Source: Comamonadaceae bacterium | GTDB taxonomy: Bacteria; Pseudomonadota; Gammaproteobacteria; Burkholderiales; Burkholderiaceae_C | NCBI GenBank assembly: GCA_027488215.1 | Contig: JAIYCB010000039.1 | Coordinates: forward strand, 29,797-93,796 | Reading direction: 5' to 3' | DNA length: 64,000 bases | In this document: positions 36,086 through 45,879 of the stretch, one piece after another | Position numbering within the stretch: position 1 is the stretch's first letter | How the letters are laid out: the number at the start of each line of letters is the position of its first letter | Position numbers and translations under genes: made by a program | The notes under the pieces: generated by a model | Told to the model about the DNA's origin: nothing | Seen by the model: only the letters and a program-made list of their open reading frames with translations | Database searches by the model: none

Positions 36086-37183
36086 TTATTTTTTCTCAGG
36101 CCAGTAGTAATTGGCTGAACTGCTGTAAGCCGGTGTCGTGGCGCGGCGCGCCGTGACAACTTGAGAGGCCCAGTTGCGCTGAGAATCAAGCACTTTTTTG
36201 AAGAAAGGGTTTTTAGCGGACTCTTCTTTGGAAATGGTGTCCCAGCTCTCAAGCAATTTTTTCAAGATATCATCGGGCGTGCGGTGCACCGTGACGCCCT
36301 TTTTGGCCATCTCGCTCAGGGCAATGGCATCGTTGCGATTGCGCTGATTCATGGATCGCATAGTGGCTTCGATCGAGGCAGACTGAATGATCGCTTGAAG
36401 ATCTGGAGCGAGTGACTTCCACACGTCGCCATTGATGATCACCTCCACCACGGTGGCAGGCTCATGCACGGACTGAGGGTAAAAATGCTTTAAAACGGTG
36501 TCAAAACCTACGATCGAGTCGTCAGCAGCGCCCACCCATTCTGCACAATTAATCACGCCACGTTCAAGGGCGGCCAAAATCTCACCACCGGGCATGTTGA
36601 CGGTCACCATGCCAGACTTAGAAAAGACTTCGGCAGTGATCCCGGTCTGTCGGCATTTGCGCCCCTTCAGATCGGCCCAGTTCTTCACTGGTGTCTTGAA
36701 CCAACCCATGGCTTGGTGACCGACAGCTGTCATCGGAAAAGCCACCACATTCATTTTGAGTTCGGTTTGGTAAAACTCCCTGTACAGATCCAGACCACCC
36801 GCCTCATAAATCCAACCCATGTAGTCGATTTCATCCATACCGAAAGGACCGCCGGGGGTAGGGCCAAAAAGTGTTGCCGCCCGGTTCTTGCCAACCCAGT
36901 AAGCGGGTGCCGAATGTGCGCCATCTAGAACTTTCTTATTCACAGCATCCAAGGACTCAAATGCGGGCACAACTGAGCCTGGTGCCAACATTTCAACCAC
37001 AAGCCGACCGCCTGACAGCGCATTAACCCGTTCCGCCCACAAGCGGCCACCGTCAGCAAAAGTGCCTTTGGCGGGGAAAGTGGACTGAATCCGCAGCTTT
37101 GTTTGAGCATGTGACACTGCAGGAAGCACTGTCACGAGTGCAAGCACAGCTGCGCAGCTAGTTAGAAAACGTTGAAGTTTCAC
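36086..37183 (-). CDS. dctP: TRAP transporter solute-binding protein, TakP-like
   Basis: 365 residues with a cleavable signal peptide (MKLQRFLTSCAAVLALVTVL, cleavage after SHA). The mature part begins TKLRIQSTFPAKGTF. The ligand-binding core includes RKCRQTGITAEVFSKSGM and NMPGGEILAALERGVINCAEWVG, typical of the DctP7/TakP branch that binds 2-oxo acids and related carboxylates. GTG at 37183 with AGGAG upstream is the start. It is first in the operon; a candidate regulatory repeat lies about 160 bases upstream. The ligand is not known. Confidence 0.92.
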   Translation of the reverse strand: MKLQRFLTSCAAVLALVTVLPAVSHAQTKLRIQSTFPAKGTFADGGRLWAERVNALSGGRLVVEMLAPGSVVPAFESLDAVNKKVLDGAHSAPAYWVGKNRAATLFGPTPGGPFGMDEIDYMGWIYEAGGLDLYREFYQTELKMNVVAFPMTAVGHQAMGWFKTPVKNWADLKGRKCRQTGITAEVFSKSGMVTVNMPGGEILAALERGVINCAEWVGAADDSIVGFDTVLKHFYPQSVHEPATVVEVIINGDVWKSLAPDLQAIIQSASIEATMRSMNQRNRNDAIALSEMAKKGVTVHRTPDDILKKLLESWDTISKEESAKNPFFKKVLDSQRNWASQVVTARRATTPAYSSSANYYWPEKK

Positions 37184-38139
37184 AATTTATCTCCTGTTAA
37201 TGGGCATTTGTAATCGCCCTCTTGCTCAAAAGGCCATGAGGCCACGTATCCATGAGTTATTCATGGGCTGAAAGCATACTCCGGTGAACCAGCAGGGTTG
37301 TGTGACACTACCGGAAGTTAAATTGAAGACACTGGTTAAAACTTTATCTGCCTAGCAACTGGTCAGATAAAAGTCGGAATTTAAAAAACTTCTCATTTTT
37401 TTCATCTAACGTTAATTTATCTTCACACACAATTTATTTTTTAATGATCCGTACTTTCCCTAGTTTGAACTCTCTGACTCAGCGTAAAACAAGCGATTAC
37501 CCGCGCAAGTGATTTAAACTCAATCTGAAGAGAAAAAAAGTCATGCCGCGAACACTCAGTTCGCTGGTTTTAAAAAACGGGTCCAATCGGCGGACCGAGC
37601 CATCTGCTTATGGTCAAGTTGCAAGAAGAGTCAGCCCATAAGTGCTCGGCAATGGTGCAAGTCAGTCGGTACTGGTCGGCAACACAAACCGGAACCTGAT
37701 CGCTTGCATTCAGGTCGTAAGGACATGGACCCGTTGAGCGCGCAGCTAAAGGATTTCAAAGAAGCGCTCTGCGCCAGGACTAGCGTTGAATTGAGGGCAA
37801 GTTGGAAAGCTGCCAAACCGTGGCATATCAATTGCTCTCCCCGAGACGACTGGTTCATCGCAGTGCTGTCGCATTGCCGGCACCTCGGCCACGTCAGGTA
37901 AAAACGTAAACGTTCCAACCTTCATTTTTTATCAAGTGTGAGGTAAGCTCAAAAAATTGGTGAGGTGCGACAAGGGATAGCCCAAGCGAGAGCGCAATTA
38001 GGCGCTGTGCGAGCACGGTAACAGCGCGTTCAAAAGAGACTGCTTGTTGCCAGCTTTCGCGGTCGCTACCTGGATCGCGTTGATCACTTTCACCAGCTTG
38101 GTTCCGTGGTTTCCACGCTTTTTTGCAGGAGTGATTTGA
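37184..38139. other. Long intergenic region without recognisable gene
   Basis: 956 bases between dctP and the divergent aldehyde dehydrogenase. The first 300 bases are AT-rich promoter-like sequence. The remainder has short open frames on both strands with no conserved motif. I see no tRNA, transposase or terminator. Confidence 0.5.
37343..37371. promoter_or_regulatory. Inverted repeat in the dctP promoter
   Basis: TTTATCT (37343-37349) and AGATAAA (37365-37371) are inverted around 15 bases, about 160 bases upstream of dctP. The same arms occur around 12 bases upstream of the CoA-transferase gene at 47170-47195. LysR regulators bind interrupted palindromes of this size, but the spacer difference weakens the match. 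Confidence 0.35.
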
Positions 38140-39621
38140 ATGAAGACCTATCAGCATTTCATCGACGGCCAATATGTCGATCCCATAGGTGGCCAGTGGT
38201 TTGACACCATCGACCCCTACCAGGGCAAGCCTTGGGCCCGTATTCCCAAAGGCTGCGCCAAGGACGTGGACCTGGCGGTGGCCGCCGCCTCTCGCGCTTT
38301 GCGCGAAGGCCCCTGGGCTAACATGACGGCCACACAACGCGGCAAGCTGATGCTGCGTCTGTCAGAGCTGGTAGAGCAAAACATCGAACGCCTGGCCGAA
38401 CTTGAAGTGCGCGACAACGGCAAGCTCATTGCCGAAATGCGCGGGCAAGTGAAGTACCACTGCGAATGGTGGCGCTACTTCGGCGGCTTGGCTGACAAGA
38501 TCGAGGGCCGCGTGATGCCGATCGACAAGCCTGATGTGTTTGCCTTCTCGCGTCAAGAGCCTATTGGCGTAGTCGGGGCCTTGACAGCCTGGAATTCGCC
38601 GCTGCTGTTCATCGCATGGAAATGCGCTCCTGCCATTGCCGCAGGTTGCACCGTGGTGATCAAGCCCTCGGAGTTCACCTCAGCCTCCACGTTGGAATAC
38701 GCTGCGCTGGTCAAGGAAGCCGGCTTTCCCGACGGCGTGTTCAACGTGGTCACCGGCTTTGGTCAAGATGCCGGTTCAGCGCTGGTGGACCACCCGGATG
38801 TCGCCAAGATCACGTTCACGGGCTCGGACACGACCGGCGCAAAAATCTACGCGCAGGCCGCACGAACGATGAAGCGCGTCACACTCGAGCTGGGCGGCAA
38901 GTCACCCAATATTATTTTTGACGACTGCGACTTCGATCAGGCTGCCGCCGGCGTCATCTCTGGCATCTTTGCCGCCACTGGACAAACCTGCATTGCTGGA
39001 TCGCGCCTGCTGGTACAAAACTCCATCAAGGACAAGTTTGTCCATCGCGTGGCCGAAATCGGCGCCACAGCCCTCAAAGGTAACCCCATGCTGGCAGAGA
39101 CCAACATCGGCCCAGTCACCACACCAGCGCAATACCAAAAAATTCTCGACTACATCGAGATTGCCAAAAGAGAAGGCGCGCGCTGCATCCTTGGCGGCGG
39201 ACCAGCAACCGAAGCAGGGCTGACAGGCGGCCAGTTTGTGCAGCCCACCATCTTTGTGGATGTCACGCCGCAAATGCGAATTGCCCGCGAGGAAGTTTTC
39301 GGACCTGTGCTCTCCGTCATTGGCTTTGAAGACGAGGCCGAGGCGGTACGGATTGCCAACGACACGATCTATGGTCTGGCTGCCGGCGTATGGACGAGCG
39401 ACATGGGCCGCGCCATGCGACTGTCAGCTTCGCTCAAGGCCGGCACTGTGTGGATCAATACCTACCGTGCAGTGAGCTACATGATGCCGTTCGGAGGGAT
39501 GAAACATTCTGGCATTGGCCGCGAAAGTGGTATTGCCTCCATAGAGCAGTACCTTGAGACCAAGAGCACATGGATCTCTTACGCCAAAGGGGCGCCCGCT
39601 AACCCCTTCATCATGCGCTGA
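38140..39621 (+). CDS. NAD(P)-dependent aldehyde dehydrogenase
   Basis: 493 residues, complete. Catalytic residues are N152 (TAWNSPLL), K175 (VVIKPSE), E250 (TLELGGKSPN) and C284 (GQTCIAGSR). It oxidises an aldehyde to the acid. GGAG lies 8 bases before the ATG. The zinc alcohol dehydrogenase starts 7 bases after its stop, so the two probably act in sequence (alcohol to aldehyde to acid). A tartrate dehydratase-like gene faces them. The natural aldehyde is unknown. Confidence 0.92.
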   Translation: MKTYQHFIDGQYVDPIGGQWFDTIDPYQGKPWARIPKGCAKDVDLAVAAASRALREGPWANMTATQRGKLMLRLSELVEQNIERLAELEVRDNGKLIAEMRGQVKYHCEWWRYFGGLADKIEGRVMPIDKPDVFAFSRQEPIGVVGALTAWNSPLLFIAWKCAPAIAAGCTVVIKPSEFTSASTLEYAALVKEAGFPDGVFNVVTGFGQDAGSALVDHPDVAKITFTGSDTTGAKIYAQAARTMKRVTLELGGKSPNIIFDDCDFDQAAAGVISGIFAATGQTCIAGSRLLVQNSIKDKFVHRVAEIGATALKGNPMLAETNIGPVTTPAQYQKILDYIEIAKREGARCILGGGPATEAGLTGGQFVQPTIFVDVTPQMRIAREEVFGPVLSVIGFEDEAEAVRIANDTIYGLAAGVWTSDMGRAMRLSASLKAGTVWINTYRAVSYMMPFGGMKHSGIGRESGIASIEQYLETKSTWISYAKGAPANPFIMR

Positions 39622-39628
39622 GGTGACC

Positions 39629-40678
39629 ATGCAAGGCATTGTTTTTTCAGGCAACAGGCAGGTCGAAATACGCGAGTTTGCAGACCCATCGCCAGGACCA
39701 GGGGAAGTGGTACTGGAGATCAAGGCCTCAGGCATGTGCGGCAGCGATCTGAAGTTTTACAGGTCGGCGCCCGGCGAGGCTCAACGCGCCATGGGACTCA
39801 AGGCTGACGCCGTGAGCATCGCAGGGCATGAGCCTTGCGGCGTGGTGGTAGCCGTCGGTGACAACGTGAATCCAAAGCAGGCCTGGATTGGCCAGCGCGC
39901 CATGGTGCACCACTACCGCGGATGCGGTGCTTGCCCACACTGCAGCACGGGCTGGCAACAGCTGTGCGTAGAAGGTGTAGCAGAGGTCTTCGGCGTCACC
40001 AGCCACGGCTCACATGCAGGGTTCATGAAATGTCCTGCCAACACCCTGGTGACGCTGCGCGAGGAACTCTGTTTCTCCACGGGCGCAGCGATTGCCTGCG
40101 GCACCGGTACCGCATGGGGCGCGTTGCACAGGCTCACCTTGGCTGGTGACCAAACAGTTGCTGTGTTCGGTCAGGGGCCGGTTGGTCTGTCAGCCACGCA
40201 ACTGGCCACAGCCCTGGGCGCGCGCGTGATTGCGTTAGATGTGAGCGACGAGCGCCTGGCACGAGCCAAAGAGCTTGGCGCGGCGCATGTGATCAATCCT
40301 CAGCGCGACGACCCGGTAGCCGCCATACGCGCGCTCACTGCCGGACTGGGTGTGCACAGTGCCCTGGAGGCAGCGTCGTCTCCTACGGCGCGCCAACAAG
40401 CCGTGCAGTGTGTACGCACCTGGGGCAAGGTGTGCTTCGTAGGCGAAGGTGGCCAGGTGACGATGGATGTCAGCCCCGATCTGCTGCGTCGGCAGGTGAC
40501 CTTGATGGGCTCTTGGACTTTCTCGACCGTGGGACAAAAAGAGTGCGCTGACTTCATTGCTGAGCGTGGCGTCAACGTGGAGGCGCTGTTCACGCACCGC
40601 TGGCGCATGGACCAAGCACAAGAAGCCTACCAACTATTTGACGCACAGACCAGCGGCAAGGGTGTGTTCTTGTTTTAA
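39629..40678 (+). CDS. Zinc-dependent alcohol dehydrogenase (MDR, sorbitol dehydrogenase-like)
   Basis: 349 residues. Catalytic zinc ligands are C37 (GMCGSD) and H67/E68 (AGHEPCG). The structural zinc site C99, C102, C105 and C113 is complete. The nucleotide-binding motif is FGQGPVGLSA, followed by an acidic residue (ALDVSDERL) that favours NAD. TGAGGTGACC precedes the ATG at 39629. It is downstream of the aldehyde dehydrogenase and likely co-transcribed. The polyol or alcohol substrate is not decided. Confidence 0.9.
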   Translation: MQGIVFSGNRQVEIREFADPSPGPGEVVLEIKASGMCGSDLKFYRSAPGEAQRAMGLKADAVSIAGHEPCGVVVAVGDNVNPKQAWIGQRAMVHHYRGCGACPHCSTGWQQLCVEGVAEVFGVTSHGSHAGFMKCPANTLVTLREELCFSTGAAIACGTGTAWGALHRLTLAGDQTVAVFGQGPVGLSATQLATALGARVIALDVSDERLARAKELGAAHVINPQRDDPVAAIRALTAGLGVHSALEAASSPTARQQAVQCVRTWGKVCFVGEGGQVTMDVSPDLLRRQVTLMGSWTFSTVGQKECADFIAERGVNVEALFTHRWRMDQAQEAYQLFDAQTSGKGVFLF

Positions 40679-40771
40679 AAAATGCAGGGGTGGCTTGCCA
40701 TCCTTGCAACCCTGTCCACCCTTGAAGATCAGCGTCACAGCCGGACTGGGCGAGACCAACGTGGCGCAGCC

Positions 40772-41941
40772 CTAAGACAGCAACTGTGCAATCCAAGGTG
40801 CCAGTTGGGGCTTTTCCTCCAGGCCAAAGCCAGGTGCGTCCGAAGGAAAGATCGTTGCGTCTTCAATGCGGCATGCTGGCGAGAAACCGCCAAAGGGCTG
40901 AAACACGCCGGGATAGGCTTCACAAGCGCCCAGACCCAGCCCGGCAACGATGTGCAGGTTGACCAGATGGCCTCCATGCGGTACTGCCTGTGCGCGCGAA
41001 AAGCCCTGTCCTTCGAGATCAGACAACATGCGCGCGTATTCAGTCAGTCCATAAGACAGCCCAGGGTCCATCTGAAAAATATCTAGACCCGGCCGCATAC
41101 CGCCAAACTTGAAGAGATTGCGAACATCGGGGGCAGAAAACAGGTTTTCGCCGGTGGCTAACGCTCCACCGTAGCGAAGCGCCAATTCGGCCTGCAAAGC
41201 AAAATCCAGCGGATCGCATGGCTCCTCTAACCAGCGCAAAGCGTAAGGCGCCAAAGCGTTGGCATAGGCCAAAGCCGTATTGCGATCAAAGCGGCCATTA
41301 GCGTCGACCATCAGCCGCGAGCCGTCGCCTGCCACGGCCAATGCCTCCTCGACACGCCGCAGGTCTTCAGCCAGCGGCGCGCCGCCGATTTTCATTTTAA
41401 AGCTGCGAAAACCCATGTCGCGCAGGCCCTGCAATTCACGTGTCAGCGTGTGCCCGCTGCCAGGCGCGTGGTAGTAACCGCCACCGGTATAAACCTCCAC
41501 AGGACGGCTGGCCAGCGGCAGGCCGAAGGCATGCGAGATGGTGGCGTGAGCCGGTTCACCGGCAAGCTTGGCGCGCAGGTCCCAGGCGGCCAATTCAAGG
41601 GCTGCAGCGGCCCCCGCACGATCACCATGACCACCCGGTTTTTCGTTCCGCAGGGCAACAGCCAACACACGGGCGGGTTCGGGCCAGCCAGTGGTGGGAT
41701 CGGCCAAGTCGTCTGGTAATGCGGCTAGCACGCGAGGGATCATCCGCTCGCGCAAAATGCCACTTTGCCCGTACCGACCAATGGAGTTGAAAGCCAGACC
41801 CACCACGGGTCGGCCGTCACGCACCGCGTCGGTGACCAAGGCGACCAGGGAAACGGTGTGGCCATTGAAGTTCACCACCGCGTTGGCCACTGCCGCGTCT
41901 AAAGGAACAGTCAGCTCAAGTATATCGACAATGCGAACCAC
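40772..41941 (-). CDS. Enolase-superfamily dehydratase, D(-)-tartrate dehydratase-like
   Basis: 389 residues, the length I recall for Bradyrhizobium TarD. Residues fall at the positions I recall for that enzyme: K182/K184 (FKMKIGG), metal ligands D213 (MVDANGRF), E239 (WLEEP) and E265 (TGENLF), and H322 (VPHGGH). Segments RYGQSGILRER, NEKPGGHGDRA and FGGMRPGLD also resemble that group. TarD dehydrates D-tartrate to oxaloacetate. It converges with the alcohol dehydrogenase and follows the GMC oxidoreductase by 43 bases. A related hydroxy-dicarboxylate or acid sugar could also be the substrate. Confidence 0.85.
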   Translation of the reverse strand: MVRIVDILELTVPLDAAVANAVVNFNGHTVSLVALVTDAVRDGRPVVGLAFNSIGRYGQSGILRERMIPRVLAALPDDLADPTTGWPEPARVLAVALRNEKPGGHGDRAGAAAALELAAWDLRAKLAGEPAHATISHAFGLPLASRPVEVYTGGGYYHAPGSGHTLTRELQGLRDMGFRSFKMKIGGAPLAEDLRRVEEALAVAGDGSRLMVDANGRFDRNTALAYANALAPYALRWLEEPCDPLDFALQAELALRYGGALATGENLFSAPDVRNLFKFGGMRPGLDIFQMDPGLSYGLTEYARMLSDLEGQGFSRAQAVPHGGHLVNLHIVAGLGLGACEAYPGVFQPFGGFSPACRIEDATIFPSDAPGFGLEEKPQLAPWIAQLLS

Positions 41942-41984
41942 GGCTCCCCACTTTAAGAGATGACATTGATACGATGCCTTGGGC

Positions 41985-43649
41985 TTAGGCAGCAGTCACT
42001 GCGGCTCTGGCGTTTGCCGGGTAAGTAGCGCGGCCTGCACGGGCGTCCTCGCGGATCATGTCCGCCGCTTTTTCAGCCACCATCACCGCCGGCGCACTGG
42101 TGTTGCCAGAGGGCACCACGGGCATCACGGAAGCATCCACCACCCGCAAGCCCGCCACACCATGAACGCGCAGCCGCGCGTCCACCACCGCACCATCAGC
42201 AGCAGACGGACCCATGCGGCAGGTCCCTACCGGGTGATACATGGACTGTGCGTTATCGCGCAAAAAGGCCACGATGTCCTCGTCAGACGACACCGCCTGG
42301 CCGGGCAAATCCTCGCCTCGGTAAAAATCAGCGAACGGGCGGCTAGCAAAAATCCGGCGAATCAAACGAATGCCAGCGACCAGCGTTGGAATGTCGCGGG
42401 AATCGGTCAAGTAATTGGCCACCATGCGCGGGGCCTCGCGCGGATCGGCGCTGCGCAACGTGAGTTCACCGCGCGAGTGTGGCTGCAATATCGCGCAAGA
42501 TGCAGTCACTGCCGGTGCGGGCTCAGCCGAGTACATGCCGCCCTTGCTGATCATGCTGAAGGGGCGCATCTGAAGCTGCATGTCCGGGGTTTTTAAGCCC
42601 TCGTGCGTGCGCACGAACATGCCGACCTGCGCCGCTGCCGAGGTCAGTAGGCCCGTGCGCTTCAAAACGTATTCGAGCACGTCCGGGATCATGCGCAAGT
42701 TACTGGAAATCTTGGGGTTGAGCGAATAGCCAGGGTCCACACGCGCCAAGCAATGAACATACACATGGTCATGCAAGTTGCGCCCCACGCCGCCCAGGTC
42801 ATGTGCCACGTTGATTCCCAACTGCGACAGCGCTGCAGCAGGGCCAATGCCTGACAGCATCAACAACTGCGGAGAGTTGATGGTGCCACCGCACAAAATC
42901 ACCTCACCAGCACCCACCCGCTGACTACGGCCGCTGAGGTTGAATTGCACACCGCGGGCATGTCGACCTTCAAGAATGACGCGCTCAACCAGTGCACCGG
43001 TTCGCACCTCCAGATTAGAGCGTCCCATGACCGGGCGCAGAAATGCCACAGCGGTCGATGAGCGCTTACCGCCGCGCACCATCAGGTCCAGGTAACCAAC
43101 ACCCTCTTGAGAGGGGCCGTTGAAGTCATCGGTGCGAGGAATGCCCAGACTCATGGCCGCCTGAATGAACGCTTCGGAGGCAGGATGAGGGTTGTGCACC
43201 GGCGAGATGCCCAGCTCACCCGATCCGCCATGCAAATCGCTGTCACCACGGTAATGGCCCTCGCCGCGCTTGAAAAAAGGCAACACGTCTTCCCATCCCC
43301 AGCCGGGATTGCCAAGATCGCGCCAACCGTCGTAGTCCTGCCAGGTGCCACGCATGTACACATGGCCGTTAATCGAACTGCTCCCCCCCAGCGTGCGACC
43401 GCGGGGCCAAGCCAGCCGGCGTCCGTTGAGCCCCGGCTCTGGCTCGGTGTTGTAGCCCCAAGTGATGTCAGGGTTATTCACGACCTTGGGAACGCCCGCT
43501 GGAATGTGCAACCAAAGGTTGCTGTCAGTCGGGCCTGCTTCGAGCAGCAACACCCGAACAGTTGGATCCTGAGACAGACGGTTGGCCAGCACGCAGCCGG
43601 AAGAACCTGCCCCCACGATGACGTAGTCGTATTGCGCTTCGAATTCCAT
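41985..43649 (-). CDS. GMC-family FAD oxidoreductase (choline dehydrogenase-like)
   Basis: 554 residues. The FAD motif VIVGAGSSGCVLANRL is at 10-25, followed by LLEAGP. The GMC signature GRTLGGSSSINGHVYMRG and the C-terminal active-site pair, His in MYHPVGTCRMG and Asn in VPSGNTSAPA, are intact. Such enzymes oxidise primary or secondary alcohols to aldehydes or ketones, passing electrons to the respiratory chain. GAAGGTG lies 6 bases before the ATG at 43649; the longer reading to 43691 lacks support. It precedes the tartrate dehydratase-like gene. Confidence 0.92.
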   Translation of the reverse strand: MEFEAQYDYVIVGAGSSGCVLANRLSQDPTVRVLLLEAGPTDSNLWLHIPAGVPKVVNNPDITWGYNTEPEPGLNGRRLAWPRGRTLGGSSSINGHVYMRGTWQDYDGWRDLGNPGWGWEDVLPFFKRGEGHYRGDSDLHGGSGELGISPVHNPHPASEAFIQAAMSLGIPRTDDFNGPSQEGVGYLDLMVRGGKRSSTAVAFLRPVMGRSNLEVRTGALVERVILEGRHARGVQFNLSGRSQRVGAGEVILCGGTINSPQLLMLSGIGPAAALSQLGINVAHDLGGVGRNLHDHVYVHCLARVDPGYSLNPKISSNLRMIPDVLEYVLKRTGLLTSAAAQVGMFVRTHEGLKTPDMQLQMRPFSMISKGGMYSAEPAPAVTASCAILQPHSRGELTLRSADPREAPRMVANYLTDSRDIPTLVAGIRLIRRIFASRPFADFYRGEDLPGQAVSSDEDIVAFLRDNAQSMYHPVGTCRMGPSAADGAVVDARLRVHGVAGLRVVDASVMPVVPSGNTSAPAVMVAEKAADMIREDARAGRATYPANARAAVTAA

Positions 43650-43760
43650 CAGTTCACCTTCTATTGGCCAGAAGCGGCCCCAGTTAGACATTCACCTGTT
43701 CATCACAACCATCGCCCCAGACAATCGCCCAATCCCATGGGCGAGCCGGACAGCTACCAT

Positions 43761-44072
43761 CTACTCATCCGACTCCACGCCATCCATAAGATACAGGTGC
43801 GCCTTAGCAGAGTCGAAACGCCAGCCAATAACGTCCTGGTAATCCTTGGAATAGTAAAAGTCACTGGCTTTTTGGGGACTCTCAAACTCAATAAAAACAA
43901 TGCGCTGTACCTTTCGGTCGCCCTCGATCACTAGGGGCGCATCCGTGGCAATCAAAAATTTGGCTTGCCACTTGTCAAGCACTGGGCGGACACGCGGCAT
44001 ATAGTCATCGTAAAACATCTTTTCATTGGTGATTTCCAGCTCCGCAAAAATATAGCCTTTTTGTGCGTTCAT
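43761..44072 (-). CDS. DUF1330 protein
   Basis: 103 residues, a single DUF1330 domain of dimeric ferredoxin-like fold. It begins KGYIFAELEITNEKMFYDDYMPRV and has VIEGDRKVQRIVFIEFES and the signature FYYSKDYQDVIGWR. The family often occurs with catabolic dehydrogenases but has no established reaction. It lies between a GMC oxidoreductase and an SDR on the same strand. Confidence 0.88.
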   Translation of the reverse strand: MNAQKGYIFAELEITNEKMFYDDYMPRVRPVLDKWQAKFLIATDAPLVIEGDRKVQRIVFIEFESPQKASDFYYSKDYQDVIGWRFDSAKAHLYLMDGVESDE

Positions 44073-44117
44073 CGTAGTTAATCCTTAGGTGGTAATGTGA
44101 TGTAAGCTAGGTGTCGT

Positions 44118-44867
44118 TCAGTGAATGTGCAAGCCACCATTGACATCAAGAATGATTCCGGTGACGTACGAAGACATATCGCTGCCTAGGTAAAGGCAGG
44201 CGTTGGCAATGTCAGCCGGAACAGCAACGCGACCGAGGACGGTGGACTCGGCAACACGGCGCTTGCCGGCCTCGTCTAGCTTGCCGAACAACAGCGCGGT
44301 GTCGCACAAGCCTGGGGCAATCGCGTTTACCCGAATGCCATCAAGCCCCAACTCACGCGCCAAGGCTTTGGCCATAGCCTGAACGGCCCCCTTGGCTGCC
44401 GTGTAATGCGGTCCTCCCAAAATGCCTCCGCCCCGCTGAGCGGCCACTGAGCCAATGCAAACAATAGAGCCGTAACGACGCGAGCGCATGTGCGGCACTA
44501 CGGCGCGTGTCATGTTGTAGGTGCCGCGCACGCTCGAGTCCATAACCAGGTCGTAATCGTCCCGAGTACTGTCCATGATCCGGTGCGACTGGCTCACACC
44601 GGCGTTATTGACCAGCACATCTATCGTACCCATGTCGTCAAGAATCTGGCTGATAACTTCCTGGCAAACAGCTTCATTGCGCACATCGCAGGCGTAACCT
44701 CGATGCACAGCGCCAATCTGAGCGGCCGCCTTTTGTGCTTCCTGTACATTCAGGTCAAGAATCGCAACGCGCGCGCCCTCGGCGGCCATGCGACCCGCAG
44801 TTGCAAAACCTATGCCCAAAGGCGAAGCTCCGCCAGTGATGATCACGATCTTGTCTTTCATCAGCAT
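44118..44867 (-). CDS. Short-chain dehydrogenase/reductase
   Basis: 249 residues. The cofactor motif is TGGASPLGIG, an insertion variant of TGxxxGIG. ILDLNVQEAQ suggests NAD. NNAG, the serine in CIGSVA and the YTAAK catalytic pair are present, and the tail VTGIILDVNGGLHIH is typical. AGGAG lies 7 bases before the ATG at 44867. It is part of the minus-strand catabolic block 40772-47112. It could oxidise a hydroxyacyl or cyclic alcohol intermediate. Confidence 0.87.
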   Translation of the reverse strand: MLMKDKIVIITGGASPLGIGFATAGRMAAEGARVAILDLNVQEAQKAAAQIGAVHRGYACDVRNEAVCQEVISQILDDMGTIDVLVNNAGVSQSHRIMDSTRDDYDLVMDSSVRGTYNMTRAVVPHMRSRRYGSIVCIGSVAAQRGGGILGGPHYTAAKGAVQAMAKALARELGLDGIRVNAIAPGLCDTALLFGKLDEAGKRRVAESTVLGRVAVPADIANACLYLGSDMSSYVTGIILDVNGGLHIH

Positions 44868-45038
44868 GTTGTGTCTCCTGTTGTGTGATGGGTTGAGTGG
44901 GGTGTGTTTAATTTTTACTGCGCCAGTGAACAGCGCAGGTGGCATCACGGCATCATCCAGTAGCCGGTTTTAGACCAGCGTGTTGCTGCATGCGGCTGTG
45001 TATTGGTGCCTGCTGAAGTTGAAAGCTGATGGGCCATG

Positions 45039-45827
45039 TCACTGCGCCGTCCAGCCACCGTCGACCTTCAAACAGGTACCGGTGACCATGGCGGCCGCCG
45101 GTGAGGCCAAATACAAAGCGGCAGCCGCAATGTCCTGCACATTCGCCATTCGGCCAGCGGGTATGTTGGCCAACACGAAACGTGATTTTTCGGGGGTGTC
45201 GACAATTCTCCGGACTAAGGGAGTGTCTACAAAGGTAGGGGCAATGCTGTTAACGCGGATACCCTGTCCCGACAGTTCTACAGCCATCGCTTTGGTCAAT
45301 CCCTCAACCGCGTGTTTGGTCATGCAATACACCGTGCGGTTGGGCGAGCCGACGTGACCCATCTGAGATGAAACGTTGATCACCACCCCGCCTCTGGCAG
45401 CACGGTCAGGCAGTTGCAACATTTTCTGCACAGCAGCTTGTGCCACCACAAATACGGCCTTGGTGTTGAGGTTCAGCATGGCGTCAAGATGCTCATCGCT
45501 GACTTGCAACAGCGGCTCAGGGAAATTTGTCCCAGCATTGTTGATGACGATGTCCAGCGCGGGCAAACCATCGATTAGCGCGCGAATTGCAGCCGAGTCA
45601 GTCACATCGCACGAACATACGCGAGCCTGGCCGCCGGCAGCCCTGATGTCAGACGCGACCGCATCCAACTCGCTCTGAGTACGCGCCACCAAAACAACTT
45701 CTGCGCCGGCTGCGGCCAGGAACTTGGCGATCCCTTCACCCAATCCGCGACCAGCGCCAGTGACCAAGGCCACGCGTCCGTCCAGTCGCATGAGTTGCTG
45801 CATGTTCATCCCGGTTTCATCCGTCAT
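45039..45827 (-). CDS. Short-chain dehydrogenase/reductase (gluconate 5-dehydrogenase/FabG-like)
   Basis: 262 residues. TGAGRGLGEGIA is the cofactor motif, VARTQSEL suggests NADP preference, and NNAG, NVSSQMG and YCMTK complete the active site. FVDTPLVRRI and TGTCLKVDGGW are typical C-terminal segments. GAGG precedes the ATG at 45827. It lies just downstream of the CoA-transferase (gap about 50 bases). Two SDRs plus a GMC enzyme imply several sequential alcohol oxidations in this pathway. Confidence 0.88.
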   Translation of the reverse strand: MTDETGMNMQQLMRLDGRVALVTGAGRGLGEGIAKFLAAAGAEVVLVARTQSELDAVASDIRAAGGQARVCSCDVTDSAAIRALIDGLPALDIVINNAGTNFPEPLLQVSDEHLDAMLNLNTKAVFVVAQAAVQKMLQLPDRAARGGVVINVSSQMGHVGSPNRTVYCMTKHAVEGLTKAMAVELSGQGIRVNSIAPTFVDTPLVRRIVDTPEKSRFVLANIPAGRMANVQDIAAAALYLASPAAAMVTGTCLKVDGGWTAQ

Positions 45828-45879
45828 AAGTGCCTCTGCATTGTTGAATAGGTAGAGCGAGCGCGCGAAGGTCTGAGGA

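Noticed and set aside
37631..37918. 95-codon open frame on the minus strand in the dctP-aldehyde dehydrogenase gap
   Set aside because: No ribosome-binding site, no motif and a composition unlike coding DNA.
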